Below, in pieces: positions 1-7,195 of a stretch of DNA of 15,084 bases. The first letter of the stretch is position 1. Every line of letters starts with the position of its first letter. The position numbers and the translations under genes are program-made. The notes under the pieces were generated by a model, which did not search any database, was not told the origin of the DNA, and was given only the letters and a program-made list of their open reading frames with translations. This DNA is from JBAQMG01 sp049302575 (GTDB taxonomy: Bacteria; Bacillota; Desulfitobacteriia; Desulfitobacteriales; Desulfitobacteriaceae), in the NCBI GenBank assembly GCA_049302575.1, contig JBAQMG010000022.1, forward strand, positions 1-15,084, given 5' to 3'.

Positions 1-259
1 CCCCTACTCCGTTAGCAAGAGCGACTCCATAATTTGCTGCTAAACCACTTCGCGCAAAAACAAGGGCAACAACCTGACTATCGGGCAATTGTATAGCCCA
101 ACCTGTGGGTACTTTAACCGTCTCACCGGATTGCAAGATAATTTCTCGTTCAAGACAAGCCCGCAAATCAACCCCCGCTGCACCAGGCGTTTCATAACTA
201 GGTATAGCACTACGCTTATCTCCAGACACATTCTTTAATCTAACCTTGATTCGTTCCAT
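1..259 (-). CDS. dut: dUTP diphosphatase (dUTPase), 5' part only
   Basis: Hydrolyses dUTP to dUMP and pyrophosphate, keeping uracil out of DNA and feeding thymidylate synthesis; cytosolic, normally a homotrimer. The first 86 codons are readable on the minus strand and the rest runs off the left edge. The protein begins MERIKVRLKN. It carries trimeric dUTPase motif I (TPGAAGVDLRA, residues about 24-34) and motif II (ARSGLAANYGVALANGVG, about 69-86). The cut falls just before the expected motif III (GVIDSDYRG type). The ATG at 259 is preceded by AGAGGAG about 11 bases away and AGGA 5 bases away. An intrinsic terminator (578-604) lies between it and the upstream M16 peptidase gene, so it is probably transcribed on its own. 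No other family shares these motifs in this order. Confidence 0.93.
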   Translation of the reverse strand, partial: MERIKVRLKNVSGDKRSAIPSYETPGAAGVDLRACLEREIILQSGETVKVPTGWAIQLPDSQVVALVFARSGLAANYGVALANGVG

Positions 260-396
260 ATTAATCCTATCTCCTCTACTTATTGCTCGTATCCCGAATA
301 CTACATGGCCACCTTTTTTCTAAGCTAACTGAATAATCCAGAGCAAAATGAGTCACTGATTCACTATATATGACGTTTCAAGAGCTACCGTTGAGT

Positions 397-467
397 TGTG
401 GATAGTGCCACATTGTGGACAAGCCATTTGGGGTCTGTCTTAAAAGAGCTTGTCCACACTCTCCACA
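397..467. promoter_or_regulatory. Cluster of DnaA-box-like sequences upstream of dut
   Basis: Four near matches to the DnaA box TTATCCACA (or its complement TGTGGATAA) lie within 71 bases: TGTGGATAG at 397-405, TGTGGACAA at 414-422, TTGTCCACA at 450-458 (one mismatch each), and CTCTCCACA at 459-467 (two mismatches). The second and third form an 11-base perfect inverted repeat (414-424 with 448-458). DnaA binding is inferred from sequence alone. No dnaA, dnaN or AT-rich unwinding element accompanies it, so it is more likely a regulatory or titration site than an origin. Confidence 0.45.
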
Positions 468-577
468 AGCCCTACTAGGAAAAAACGGTTATTGTTGATA
501 AAGCAGTGCGCGCCTCAACATGGTGCCGAAGCAATTTAGGAAGCAACGGAAACGTCCCTTCTACTTCCTACTCATGC

Positions 578-604
578 AAAAAGAAGACAGTTAATCCTGT
601 CTTC
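578..604 (-). terminator. Intrinsic terminator ending the pnp-to-M16 peptidase transcript
   Basis: On the minus strand GAAGACAG and CTGTCTTC pair as an 8-base-pair stem (583-590 with 597-604) around a 6-base loop, followed directly by TTTTT (578-582). It lies 485 bases beyond the M16 peptidase stop codon and before dut, so dut should need its own promoter. Confidence 0.7.
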
Positions 605-720
605 GAAGTCGTTCTAAACCTATCCTGCTAGAAAGTCAGCAAAATTGTTAAGTGAGCATTTAGCGGAATTAGCGTCAATGAACGCAGACAATAAAGCGGT
701 AAGCACGACAAAGGTACTAG

Positions 721-943
721 TCCATGGCTTAAACATGGATGCCTCGAACAAGGATGTTCGAGGTGCAACATCGCCATGGATGGCAATAGATGTTGTATTC
801 ATTTTCGAGGTGCAACATCGCCATGGATGGCAAGGTGTCGGAAGGCGATTAGTGGCGGATGGACTGATGCCGTTTTTGCCATGGACGGCAAAAAAACGGC
901 GTACTTGCAGTAATACTTTTAGGTTTGGAGACGTTAGTCTCCA
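721..943. repeat. Hairpin-rich repeat block, including a 30-base direct repeat
   Basis: A perfect 30-base direct repeat occurs at 757-786 and 804-833, separated by 17 bases; it contains CATCGCCATGGATGGCAA. The first copy overlaps a 9-base-pair perfect hairpin (CCTCGAACA at 742-750 with TGTTCGAGG at 755-763), flanked by TCCATGG/CCATGGA (721-727, 774-780). Further hairpins are at 869-900 (GCCGTTTTTGCC against GGCAAAAAAACGGC, with two extra A) and 926-943 (TGGAGAC-GTTA-GTCTCCA). It lies in what is probably the 3' untranslated region of the M16 peptidase transcript. It resembles REP/MITE-type repeats. Two copies only, so it is not a CRISPR array. Confidence 0.65.
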
Positions 944-1089
944 GTGGAGAGTAACGCCACGAGGCAAGCTGGAGATATAAACTAATGCCGAGTGGATGTA
1001 GCATTATTGTCAAGTGAATAGCTAATGTAATGCATGCGAACGTGCACTTTTGCTGGATTTGCAAGGTCGTTCCCAAGTTCCTTTTTGCC

Positions 1090-2358
1090 CTAATCCCAAT
1101 TTGCCCCACTCACAAAATCAGCAACCTTAACCTCATGCCCCGCTGGACCCATCATCGTTAAACTAATTCTATCCCTTTGCCAAAGTTGATTCACAACCCG
1201 CTTTACATCCTCTAAGGTTACTTTGTCTAACTTTTCTACGACATCTTCTGGAGTAAGTACACGATCATAGGTCAATTCTGTTTTTCCTAGGCGACTCATC
1301 CGACTACTCACAGATTCTAACCCCAAATAAAGGCCACCCTTGATCTGGGCCTTAGTGCGTTCTAATTCTTGAGTAGTTATACCCTCCACCTTAATCTTCC
1401 CGATTTCCGCGAGAATACATTCAACAACTTCCTTAGTGTTGTTTGGACTAGTTCCAGCATAGATCGCAAAAAGTCCTGTATCGACATAAGTTGAGTGGTA
1501 GGTATAAACTGAGTATGCCAAACCCCTTTGCTCTCTGATCTCCTGAAAAAGGCGTGAACTTAAGCCCCCACCCAAGACGTTATTAATAATATGCATCGGA
1601 TAAATGTCCTTATCATTTTGTCCAAGACCAGGGACCCCCAAGATAAGGTGCATTTGCTCAGTCTCTCTAGTGATAAAGCGTTCTATCGTTTGGCCTGTAG
1701 GGGTTCCTTCCAGAACCCGACGCCCTCCGCGCTTAAAGTCTTTAAATATTAGAGAAAGTTTTTGTAAGATCTCTGCATTGTTTATCTTGCCAGCAACAGC
1801 AATGACGAAGTTATCAGGAGCATAATGTTGTTCCATATAGTCCAAAATCTTTTCACGGCTAAGCGAGCGAATACTATCTACTGTCCCAAGTATGGGTCTC
1901 CCCAAGGGATGGTCATTCCACACATATTCTGAAAACAGATCGTGGATCAGCTCGTCCGGAGAATCTTCGTACATTTTTATCTCTTCGATGACCACATTTT
2001 TTTCTTTTTCAATCTCCTTCTCATCGAAAAGAGACGAAAAAAACATATCACTTAAAACATCGATTGCCAAATCAAGGTCTTCATCCAATACCTTAACATA
2101 AAAACAGGTATATTCCTTAGTTGTAAAGGCATTAAGTTGACCGCCTACTGCTTCCAGAGATTCAGCTAAGTCCCGTGCTGTTCGTTTTGCTGTACCCTTG
2201 AAAAACATATGTTCTATAAAATGGGATATTCCTTCATAGCCCTTAACTTCATCCCTCGATCCTGCCCCAACCCACAGACCTATAGATACAGAACGCACAT
2301 GTTCTATTTCCTCAGTAATAACCCTAACTCCGTTTGGTAATACCGTCTTTTGATACAA
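1090..2358 (-). CDS. M16-family zinc metallopeptidase (processing-peptidase-like, YmxG/MlpA type)
   Basis: A 422-residue member of the insulinase/mitochondrial processing peptidase family. The inverted zinc motif HxxEH is intact (HFIEH, residues 46-50), and the third zinc ligand lies about 76 residues on (VVIEEIKMYEDSP, E125/E126), so it should be catalytically active. The second half has the usual inactive repeat of the fold, with a GGGLSSRLFQEIREQRGLAYS segment near residues 264-284. Length matches bacterial single-domain-pair members such as Bacillus subtilis YmxG. The start is TTG at 2358, with GGGGAG upstream and 9 bases between GGAG and the start; no better in-frame start is seen. It is fourth in the run pnp-deacetylase-carboxypeptidase-M16, a common order in Firmicutes. 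The natural substrate is unknown; a cytoplasmic location is inferred because there is no signal peptide. Confidence 0.92.
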   Translation of the reverse strand: MYQKTVLPNGVRVITEEIEHVRSVSIGLWVGAGSRDEVKGYEGISHFIEHMFFKGTAKRTARDLAESLEAVGGQLNAFTTKEYTCFYVKVLDEDLDLAIDVLSDMFFSSLFDEKEIEKEKNVVIEEIKMYEDSPDELIHDLFSEYVWNDHPLGRPILGTVDSIRSLSREKILDYMEQHYAPDNFVIAVAGKINNAEILQKLSLIFKDFKRGGRRVLEGTPTGQTIERFITRETEQMHLILGVPGLGQNDKDIYPMHIINNVLGGGLSSRLFQEIREQRGLAYSVYTYHSTYVDTGLFAIYAGTSPNNTKEVVECILAEIGKIKVEGITTQELERTKAQIKGGLYLGLESVSSRMSRLGKTELTYDRVLTPEDVVEKLDKVTLEDVKRVVNQLWQRDRISLTMMGPAGHEVKVADFVSGANWD

Positions 2359-2382
2359 ACACTTTCACTCCCCAACCTTATT

Positions 2383-2542
2383 AATTCATAATGCATAATT
2401 AACAATTTCTAATTCACATCGCACCATTGCTGCAGATAATAACTATTGGGGTAATTTTTAAAAAAGTTTTTTTATTGATAGCTTTTGAAGAAATATAATA
2501 TCTTATTCATAATTATGCATTATGCATTATGCATTATGAATT
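2383..2542. repeat. AT-rich inverted repeat with 7-base tandem array
   Basis: The 200-base gap between the carboxypeptidase and M16 genes carries AATTCATAATGCATAA (2383-2398) and its exact complement TTATGCATTATGAATT (2527-2542). The right arm lies in a tandem run of ATGCATT units from about 2515 to 2542, three exact copies followed by ATGAATT. No GC-rich terminator stem is visible in the gap, so read-through into the M16 gene is plausible. Confidence 0.7.
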
Positions 2543-2558
2543 GATTTCCCGTTATGCA

Positions 2559-3677
2559 TTAATCTTTGCTCCATGGCAAAGATTTGCTCTTTACCTCCTG
2601 TTCACTTAGCAGTGGGACACTCTTAAGCCTTTGTCCAGCGACCCAAATTTCACAGCGACCTAACTTTTCCCCAGCAACTACCGGTAAATCTTGACCTCTC
2701 TCCCATATTACGCGGGTTTCGAGCTTCTCACTACTACTTTTTCGTATACTTACCAACAAAGGGTATTCAATAAAGGCCTTAACAGCAGCGAAACCTATGA
2801 GCGGAAATTCTGCCATAACTTGACCTGGTCCAGCAATCTTAATTGTTTCCGTTTTTAAAAATCCCCATTCCAATAATTTCTGTGCATCACCAAATCGATC
2901 AGGTGCATTCAAAACAACGACTACCAGTTGCCGACCTTCTTTTGTAGCGGAGGCCACCAAACACTTTCCTGCTGCAGTAGTAGTACCAGTTTTTACCCCA
3001 TCTGCGAAAGGATAATTCCAAAGAAGTTTATTGGTATTTCGTACATTCATAAAAGTATCTGGTTCTAAAAAATGAATATTTGTTTCCTTTTGACGAGTAA
3101 TCGAAGCAAAAGCAGGAAGCTGCAAACCGTGACTAGCCATTAAAGCTAAATCGTAAGCGGTTGAATAATGGTCTTTATTAGGCAGGCCGTTTGTATTAAT
3201 AAAGTGAGTATTCTGTGCTCCCAGTGTGAGTGCCTTTCTGTTCATCAACTTGAGGAATTCTTGCTCACTTCCGGCAATTTGTTCCGCAATAGCTACACAG
3301 GCATCATTACCGGAACGTACTAAAGCACCCGTAATTAATTCATAAAGTGTAATCTGCTCTCCCGGATCAAGATGTAAAGTCGATTCACCAACGGCTGCAG
3401 CCTTTGGACTGACTGTCACAACCTCATCAGGACGACCCAACTCTAAACCTAAAATTGCCGTCATTATTTTGGTCGTACTTGCTGGGGGCTTCCGTTTAAA
3501 AGCTTGTTTATCAAACAGTACATCTCCAGTAGTCACATCCATAAGCACTGCTGCCTCAGCACTGACAAGCGGTCGAGAGTCCTGGTTTTGAGAACCCGCG
3601 GCTTCAGCGACCGGGACAATACTTATGCTTAAAAGAAAGACGCAGCACCAGGCTTGCATCCATTTTTGCCCGACCAT
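2559..3677 (-). CDS. D-alanyl-D-alanine carboxypeptidase (penicillin-binding protein 5/DacF type), exported
   Basis: Removes the terminal D-Ala of peptidoglycan stem peptides outside the membrane, limiting cross-linking. All three serine peptidase S11 motifs are present: SxxK as STTK (residues 67-70, catalytic Ser67), SGN (122-124) and KTG (229-231). An N-terminal signal sequence ends in VAEA-A near residue 26, so the protein is secreted or membrane-associated. The region after about 270 corresponds to the PBP5 C-terminal beta domain, which is shorter here and without an obvious amphipathic anchor. The ATG at 3677 has a GAGGTGG ribosome binding site. It begins 22 bases after the deacetylase stop codon, consistent with one transcript. 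Paralogues (DacA, DacB, DacF) cannot be told apart from sequence alone; a sporulation or vegetative role is open. Confidence 0.93.
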   Translation of the reverse strand: MVGQKWMQAWCCVFLLSISIVPVAEAAGSQNQDSRPLVSAEAAVLMDVTTGDVLFDKQAFKRKPPASTTKIMTAILGLELGRPDEVVTVSPKAAAVGESTLHLDPGEQITLYELITGALVRSGNDACVAIAEQIAGSEQEFLKLMNRKALTLGAQNTHFINTNGLPNKDHYSTAYDLALMASHGLQLPAFASITRQKETNIHFLEPDTFMNVRNTNKLLWNYPFADGVKTGTTTAAGKCLVASATKEGRQLVVVVLNAPDRFGDAQKLLEWGFLKTETIKIAGPGQVMAEFPLIGFAAVKAFIEYPLLVSIRKSSSEKLETRVIWERGQDLPVVAGEKLGRCEIWVAGQRLKSVPLLSEQEVKSKSLPWSKD

Positions 3678-3699
3678 TAAACCACCTCATTTTCTTTTC

Positions 3700-4452
3700 C
3701 TATGAGGTAGTATTTCCGAAGTTATCAAATGTTATCAGTTCATTTATAGTTTTCAAGCTATATCCTTGCTGAGCTAATTGAAACAAAATTAACGGCAAAG
3801 CTTTAAGAGTATTTTCTTTAGGATGCATTAAAACGATTGTGCCACACTTATTGGGCTTTATTCCAAAGCGCATCTTCGGATTAAGGACTCTTTGAGCGAT
3901 GACTTCAGGAGTACTTTCCGGCCGCCAATCTACGGTATCCAAGGTCCAAAGAGTCGTGGAATAACCTAATTCCGCAGCTGCTTGGAGACCTGTTACACCT
4001 TTTTCACCATAGGGCGGAGCATAATAATGCGTTTTATTTCCAGTAATCCCAAAAATAATTTCCTCAGTCTTCTTGATTTCTTCTTGATTAGCTTTAACCG
4101 AAAGACGATCGGGGTGGGGGTGAGAGTAGCCATGGTTCTCTATTTGATGTCCTGCTTCAGCAATGACTTGTACTAAATCTGAATGATTCTTTGCCCAACG
4201 TCCCGTTAGAAAAAAGGTAGCTTTAACCTTACCTTTGGCCAATTCCTGCAAAATACCGGGAATATACTCCTCGCCCCAATCAACATTAATCGTTAAAGCC
4301 ATAACCTGTTGAACAGTATTAATTTGCTCAATAGGTTTAACAGTCGGATTAGCGAGCCCACTGGCCCACCTCGTTGTTAACAGACCAACCAGAGATAGTA
4401 CTATTAAGCCGCTGAATGCCGCAAACCTTAAAGTCCGTCTGCGAATAAACAT
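3700..4452 (-). CDS. YlxY-like polysaccharide deacetylase homologue, membrane-anchored, partly degenerate active site
   Basis: A NodB/carbohydrate esterase 4 domain (about residues 50-240) behind an N-terminal hydrophobic segment (about 10-26), so probably anchored outside the membrane. Motif 1, normally TFDDG, reads NVDWG: the catalytic-base Asp position is kept but the metal-ligand Asp is Trp. Motif 2 is HGYSHPHP, which keeps both His. Motif 3, normally RPPYG, reads YAPPYG and has lost the Arg. Motifs 4 (DTVDW) and 5 (LMHP) are present. Placement just after pnp matches B. subtilis ylxY, a spore-associated family. Activity on peptidoglycan or chitin-like substrates is therefore uncertain. 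I chose the ATG at 4452 (250 residues); a TTG one codon earlier is possible. The ribosome binding site is weak (AAGGGGG about 9 bases away). The gap after pnp is 70 bases. Confidence 0.88.
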   Translation of the reverse strand: MFIRRRTLRFAAFSGLIVLSLVGLLTTRWASGLANPTVKPIEQINTVQQVMALTINVDWGEEYIPGILQELAKGKVKATFFLTGRWAKNHSDLVQVIAEAGHQIENHGYSHPHPDRLSVKANQEEIKKTEEIIFGITGNKTHYYAPPYGEKGVTGLQAAAELGYSTTLWTLDTVDWRPESTPEVIAQRVLNPKMRFGIKPNKCGTIVLMHPKENTLKALPLILFQLAQQGYSLKTINELITFDNFGNTTS

Positions 4453-4522
4453 CAATCCGCGCCCCCTTTCCCTTTAGATTTATGCACTGGGAGGAAGGTA
4501 CAGACTGATTTATTTACCCTAT

Positions 4523-6661
4523 TTACTTCGATTCTAATCTGGGGTTTGGCATAGCATCTTTACGGGATAGATTCAGACGTCCCTGTTTATCCACTGCTGT
4601 AGCCTTAACTAAGATTTCATCTCCAACTCTAACCACATCTTCAACCTTCTCGACCCGTTCATGAGCTAACTGTGAAATGTGGACTAGCCCTTCTTTACCG
4701 CTTAGGCCTAATACACCAGGAATAACCTCTACAAAAGCTCCAAAATCCATCACACGCATGACCTTGCCTTTATAGATTTGGCCTACTATTACTTCTTGGG
4801 TGAGTGACTTAATGATTTTCAGAGCTTTTTCTCCGGCTTCTCCATCGATAGCAGAAATGAAAACTCGACCATCATCTTCGATGTCAATCTTTACCCCGGT
4901 TTCTTCGATAATTTTCTTAATCATTTTACCACCGGGTCCAATGACATCTCTAATTCTGTCAGGATGAATGATATGCGTAATAATTCGCGGGGCAAAGAGT
5001 GAAAGTGTGGGGCGTGCTTGGGGAAGAACAGCTAACATTTTATCCAAAATAAAAAGTCGCCCGGCCTTGGCTTGCGCAAGGGCTTTACCTAAAACTTCTT
5101 CAGAAACTCCTTTGATCTTGATATCCATCTGAAGAGCGGTTATTCCTTGACTCGTACCCGCTACTTTGAAATCCATATCTCCAAAATGATCCTCTAACCC
5201 TTGGATATCTGTTAAGATCGCAATCTGCTCAGCTTCTTTAATTAAGCCCATGGCCACTCCGGCCACTGGCGCTTTAATCGGAACACCAGCGTCCATCAGT
5301 GAAAGCGTACTTCCGCATACAGAGGCCATTGAGCTTGAACCATTCGATTCTAAGACTTCAGATACTAAACGGATCGTGTAAGGAAATTCAATTTCGTTGG
5401 GGAGTACGGGGAGTAAGGCACGTTCTGCTAAAGCTCCGTGTCCGATTTCCCGCCGCCCAGGCCCACGCATCGGTCTAGTCTCTCCCACACTAAACGGCGG
5501 AAAGTTGTAATGATGCATATAGCGCTTAGAATCTTCGAGACCTAAGCCGTCAAGAATCTGTTCATCCCCTACAGCGCCTAAGGTTGCTACAGTTAAAACT
5601 TGAGTTTGTCCTCGAGTAAACAGACCTGTACCGTGGGTTCGAGGGAGAATTCCCACATCAACAGTAATGGGTCTAACTTCGTCTAAAGCACGTCCATCAG
5701 GTCGAATATGTTCCACAGTAATCAGCTTGCGTACAATCAGCTGTGAAATATCTTCCAGATAGTTCTTGATGAACCTTTGATCATCAGGGTATAGCTCTGC
5801 AAAGTGAGCTATAGTTTCATTCTTGACTTCATCAATCGCAGCTTCGCGTGCCTTTTTTTCTTCAACTCTTACGGCAGTATCAAGCTTAGCATAGGCATAG
5901 GCTTTCACTGCTTCTGTAACATTCTGCGGTTTAACTGCAATTTTAACTTCTCGTTTAAGCTTAGCTAAGCCTTTTTCAAGAGCTGTTGCCCTAAAGTCTT
6001 CAATAAATTCACAAATCGTCCGAACCTCAGCATGTCCAAACATAATGGCTTGAAGCATTTTATCCTCAGGTACTTCGTGTGCCGCAGCTTCTACCATCAT
6101 CACTGCATCTTTTGTTCCGGCGATCGTTAAATTCAACTTACTCTTTTCCGTTTGAGCAACCGTTGGATTTATGATAAATTCATCATCGACTAATCCTACT
6201 GTAACAGCAGCAATCGGTCCATCAAAAGGTATATCTGAGATCGTAAGTGCCGCAGATGAGGCATTAATAGCTGTAATATCTGACGCACAATCCTGATCCA
6301 CCGACATAACGATATTCACAACTTGAACTTCATTGCGAAAACCTTCTGGGAAAAGTGGTCTGATTGGTCGATCAATCAGACGAGCTGAAAGAGTTGCTTT
6401 CTCACTGGCACGTCCCTCTCTTTTGATAAACCCACCTGGAATTTTACCTACTGCATAGAGACGTTCCTCAAATTCTACAGTCAAAGGAAAAAAATCAATT
6501 CCTTCTCTGGGCACTGCACTACCCGTAGCATAAGCTGAAACTACGGTATCTCCATAGCGTAAAAACACTGCTCCACCGGCCTGTTTGCCAATTTTACCGG
6601 TTTGGAACGTCAATGTTCTTCCACCTATTTGGAGCGACTTCTCGAGTATTTCCTGTTTCAC
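4523..6661 (-). CDS. pnp: Polyribonucleotide nucleotidyltransferase (PNPase)
   Basis: Phosphorolytic 3'-5' exoribonuclease that degrades mRNA to nucleoside diphosphates and can add tails in reverse; a cytosolic trimer. At 712 residues it has the full family layout: first RNase PH domain (about 10-145), all-helical linker (about 240-320), second RNase PH domain (about 325-550) with the phosphate-binding SSSMASVCGSTL (442-453) and the metal-site segment DHFGDMDF (491-498), KH domain with GPGG (575-578), and S1 domain (about 625-700, ending LNLSRKDAM). The start is GTG at 6661 with an ideal AAGGAGG seven bases upstream. A promoter is proposed at 6738-6766. It probably heads the transcript continuing into the deacetylase, carboxypeptidase and M16 genes. 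Unusually, it is separated from rpsO by a plus-strand RNase J gene. Confidence 0.98.
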   Translation of the reverse strand: MKQEILEKSLQIGGRTLTFQTGKIGKQAGGAVFLRYGDTVVSAYATGSAVPREGIDFFPLTVEFEERLYAVGKIPGGFIKREGRASEKATLSARLIDRPIRPLFPEGFRNEVQVVNIVMSVDQDCASDITAINASSAALTISDIPFDGPIAAVTVGLVDDEFIINPTVAQTEKSKLNLTIAGTKDAVMMVEAAAHEVPEDKMLQAIMFGHAEVRTICEFIEDFRATALEKGLAKLKREVKIAVKPQNVTEAVKAYAYAKLDTAVRVEEKKAREAAIDEVKNETIAHFAELYPDDQRFIKNYLEDISQLIVRKLITVEHIRPDGRALDEVRPITVDVGILPRTHGTGLFTRGQTQVLTVATLGAVGDEQILDGLGLEDSKRYMHHYNFPPFSVGETRPMRGPGRREIGHGALAERALLPVLPNEIEFPYTIRLVSEVLESNGSSSMASVCGSTLSLMDAGVPIKAPVAGVAMGLIKEAEQIAILTDIQGLEDHFGDMDFKVAGTSQGITALQMDIKIKGVSEEVLGKALAQAKAGRLFILDKMLAVLPQARPTLSLFAPRIITHIIHPDRIRDVIGPGGKMIKKIIEETGVKIDIEDDGRVFISAIDGEAGEKALKIIKSLTQEVIVGQIYKGKVMRVMDFGAFVEVIPGVLGLSGKEGLVHISQLAHERVEKVEDVVRVGDEILVKATAVDKQGRLNLSRKDAMPNPRLESK

Positions 6662-6737
6662 AATGAAACCTCCTTAAATTCTTTCAATCCTTGTTATAAC
6701 CTGTTTCTTTTTCGACATAATAATTATTATTTCCTGC

Positions 6738-6766
6738 ATTTGAGTTAAAAAATCTACACTAGTCAA
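6738..6766 (-). promoter_or_regulatory. Candidate sigma-A promoter of pnp
   Basis: On the minus strand TTGACT (6761-6766) is followed after 17 bases by TCAAAT (6738-6743). The -35 is good and the -10 mediocre. The predicted leader is about 70 bases and contains a 14-base perfect AT palindrome (6717-6730). The -35 lies within a dyad, ACTAGTCA at 6758-6765 with TGACTAGT at 6783-6790, which could be an operator. Confidence 0.45.
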
Positions 6767-7069
6767 CTTTACTTAAACTTACTGACTAGTATAACCGAAA
6801 AATGGCACTATAAATCGAATGATAAGGCTCATTTACTAACTGTCTCATGCCGTAAGCTATACAATCTAAATGTATGAACTAGGGTTGGTTGATACACTTG
6901 GTCCAGTTGGGACAACATTGCAAACATTGCAATAGCTATTCTAATAAGTTATAGTTAAACATCTGTCGATCTCGTGCGGACATGCTGCTCCTTAAGAATA
7001 CTTTCAAATACCGTGGGCGTTTGTATTTTTATGTATTCTTATCCTAGTTTCTAAAAAAACTAAATAATG

Positions 7070-7098
7070 GTTTTTATAGGGATTATTATCTCTATAAT
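7070..7098 (+). promoter_or_regulatory. Weak candidate promoter of the RNase J gene
   Basis: A perfect -10 hexamer TATAAT sits at 7093-7098, but the -35 region around 7070-7075 (GTTTTT) is poor. If used, transcription would start near 7105, inside the upstream in-frame extension, which supports the TTG start at 7196 and a leader of about 90 bases. Confidence 0.3.
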
Positions 7099-7195
7099 AT
7101 TTGGCGGGAAGTTAGTTTTATGGTTTATGCAGAACCTTGTCCCATCTACATTAAGAGAAGGCGAGAGTCAATTTAAAACAGGAGGTAATATTTAC

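Larger units (their letters stand above)
260..1089. other. 830-base non-coding region between dut and the M16 peptidase gene
   Basis: No convincing gene. From left to right it holds the dut leader (260-about 390, with no clear promoter seen), a cluster of DnaA-box-like 9-mers (397-467), unremarkable sequence, an intrinsic terminator reading on the minus strand (578-604), and a stretch of hairpins and short repeats (721-943). Open frames of about 90-115 codons exist on both strands between 620 and 1109. They overlap one another, lack ribosome binding sites and run through the palindromes, so I treat them as chance. Confidence 0.7.
6662..7195. other. 534-base divergent intergenic region between pnp and RNase J
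   Basis: Contains the pnp leader and promoter (minus strand), an operator-like dyad (6758-6790), a tandem 9-base repeat ACATTGCAA twice (6915-6923 and 6924-6932), and the likely RNase J leader (from about 7105). The open frame starting at 7067 that would extend RNase J upstream has no ribosome binding site. I see no RNA gene or small protein gene here. Confidence 0.6.

Noticed and set aside
40..231. 63-codon minus-strand frame at the left edge
   Set aside because: It is an out-of-frame shadow of the dut fragment, whose frame has clear dUTPase motifs.
397..467. DnaA-box cluster as a replication origin
   Set aside because: No dnaA, dnaN, rpmH or gyrase genes and no AT-rich unwinding repeats beside it; only four imperfect boxes.
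757..833. Two 30-base repeats with a short spacer as a CRISPR array
   Set aside because: Only two copies, a 17-base spacer, the repeat has its own palindromes typical of REP elements, and no cas genes nearby.
620..1109. Overlapping open frames of 86-115 codons on both strands (620-967 minus, 645-980 plus, 849-1109 minus)
   Set aside because: They overlap on opposite strands, lack ribosome binding sites, run through palindromes and direct repeats, and match no family I recognise.
7067..7195. N-terminal 43-residue hydrophobic extension of RNase J
   Set aside because: No ribosome binding site at 7067, a TATAAT lies inside it, and the TTG at 7196 follows a perfect AGGAGGT and gives the normal protein length.
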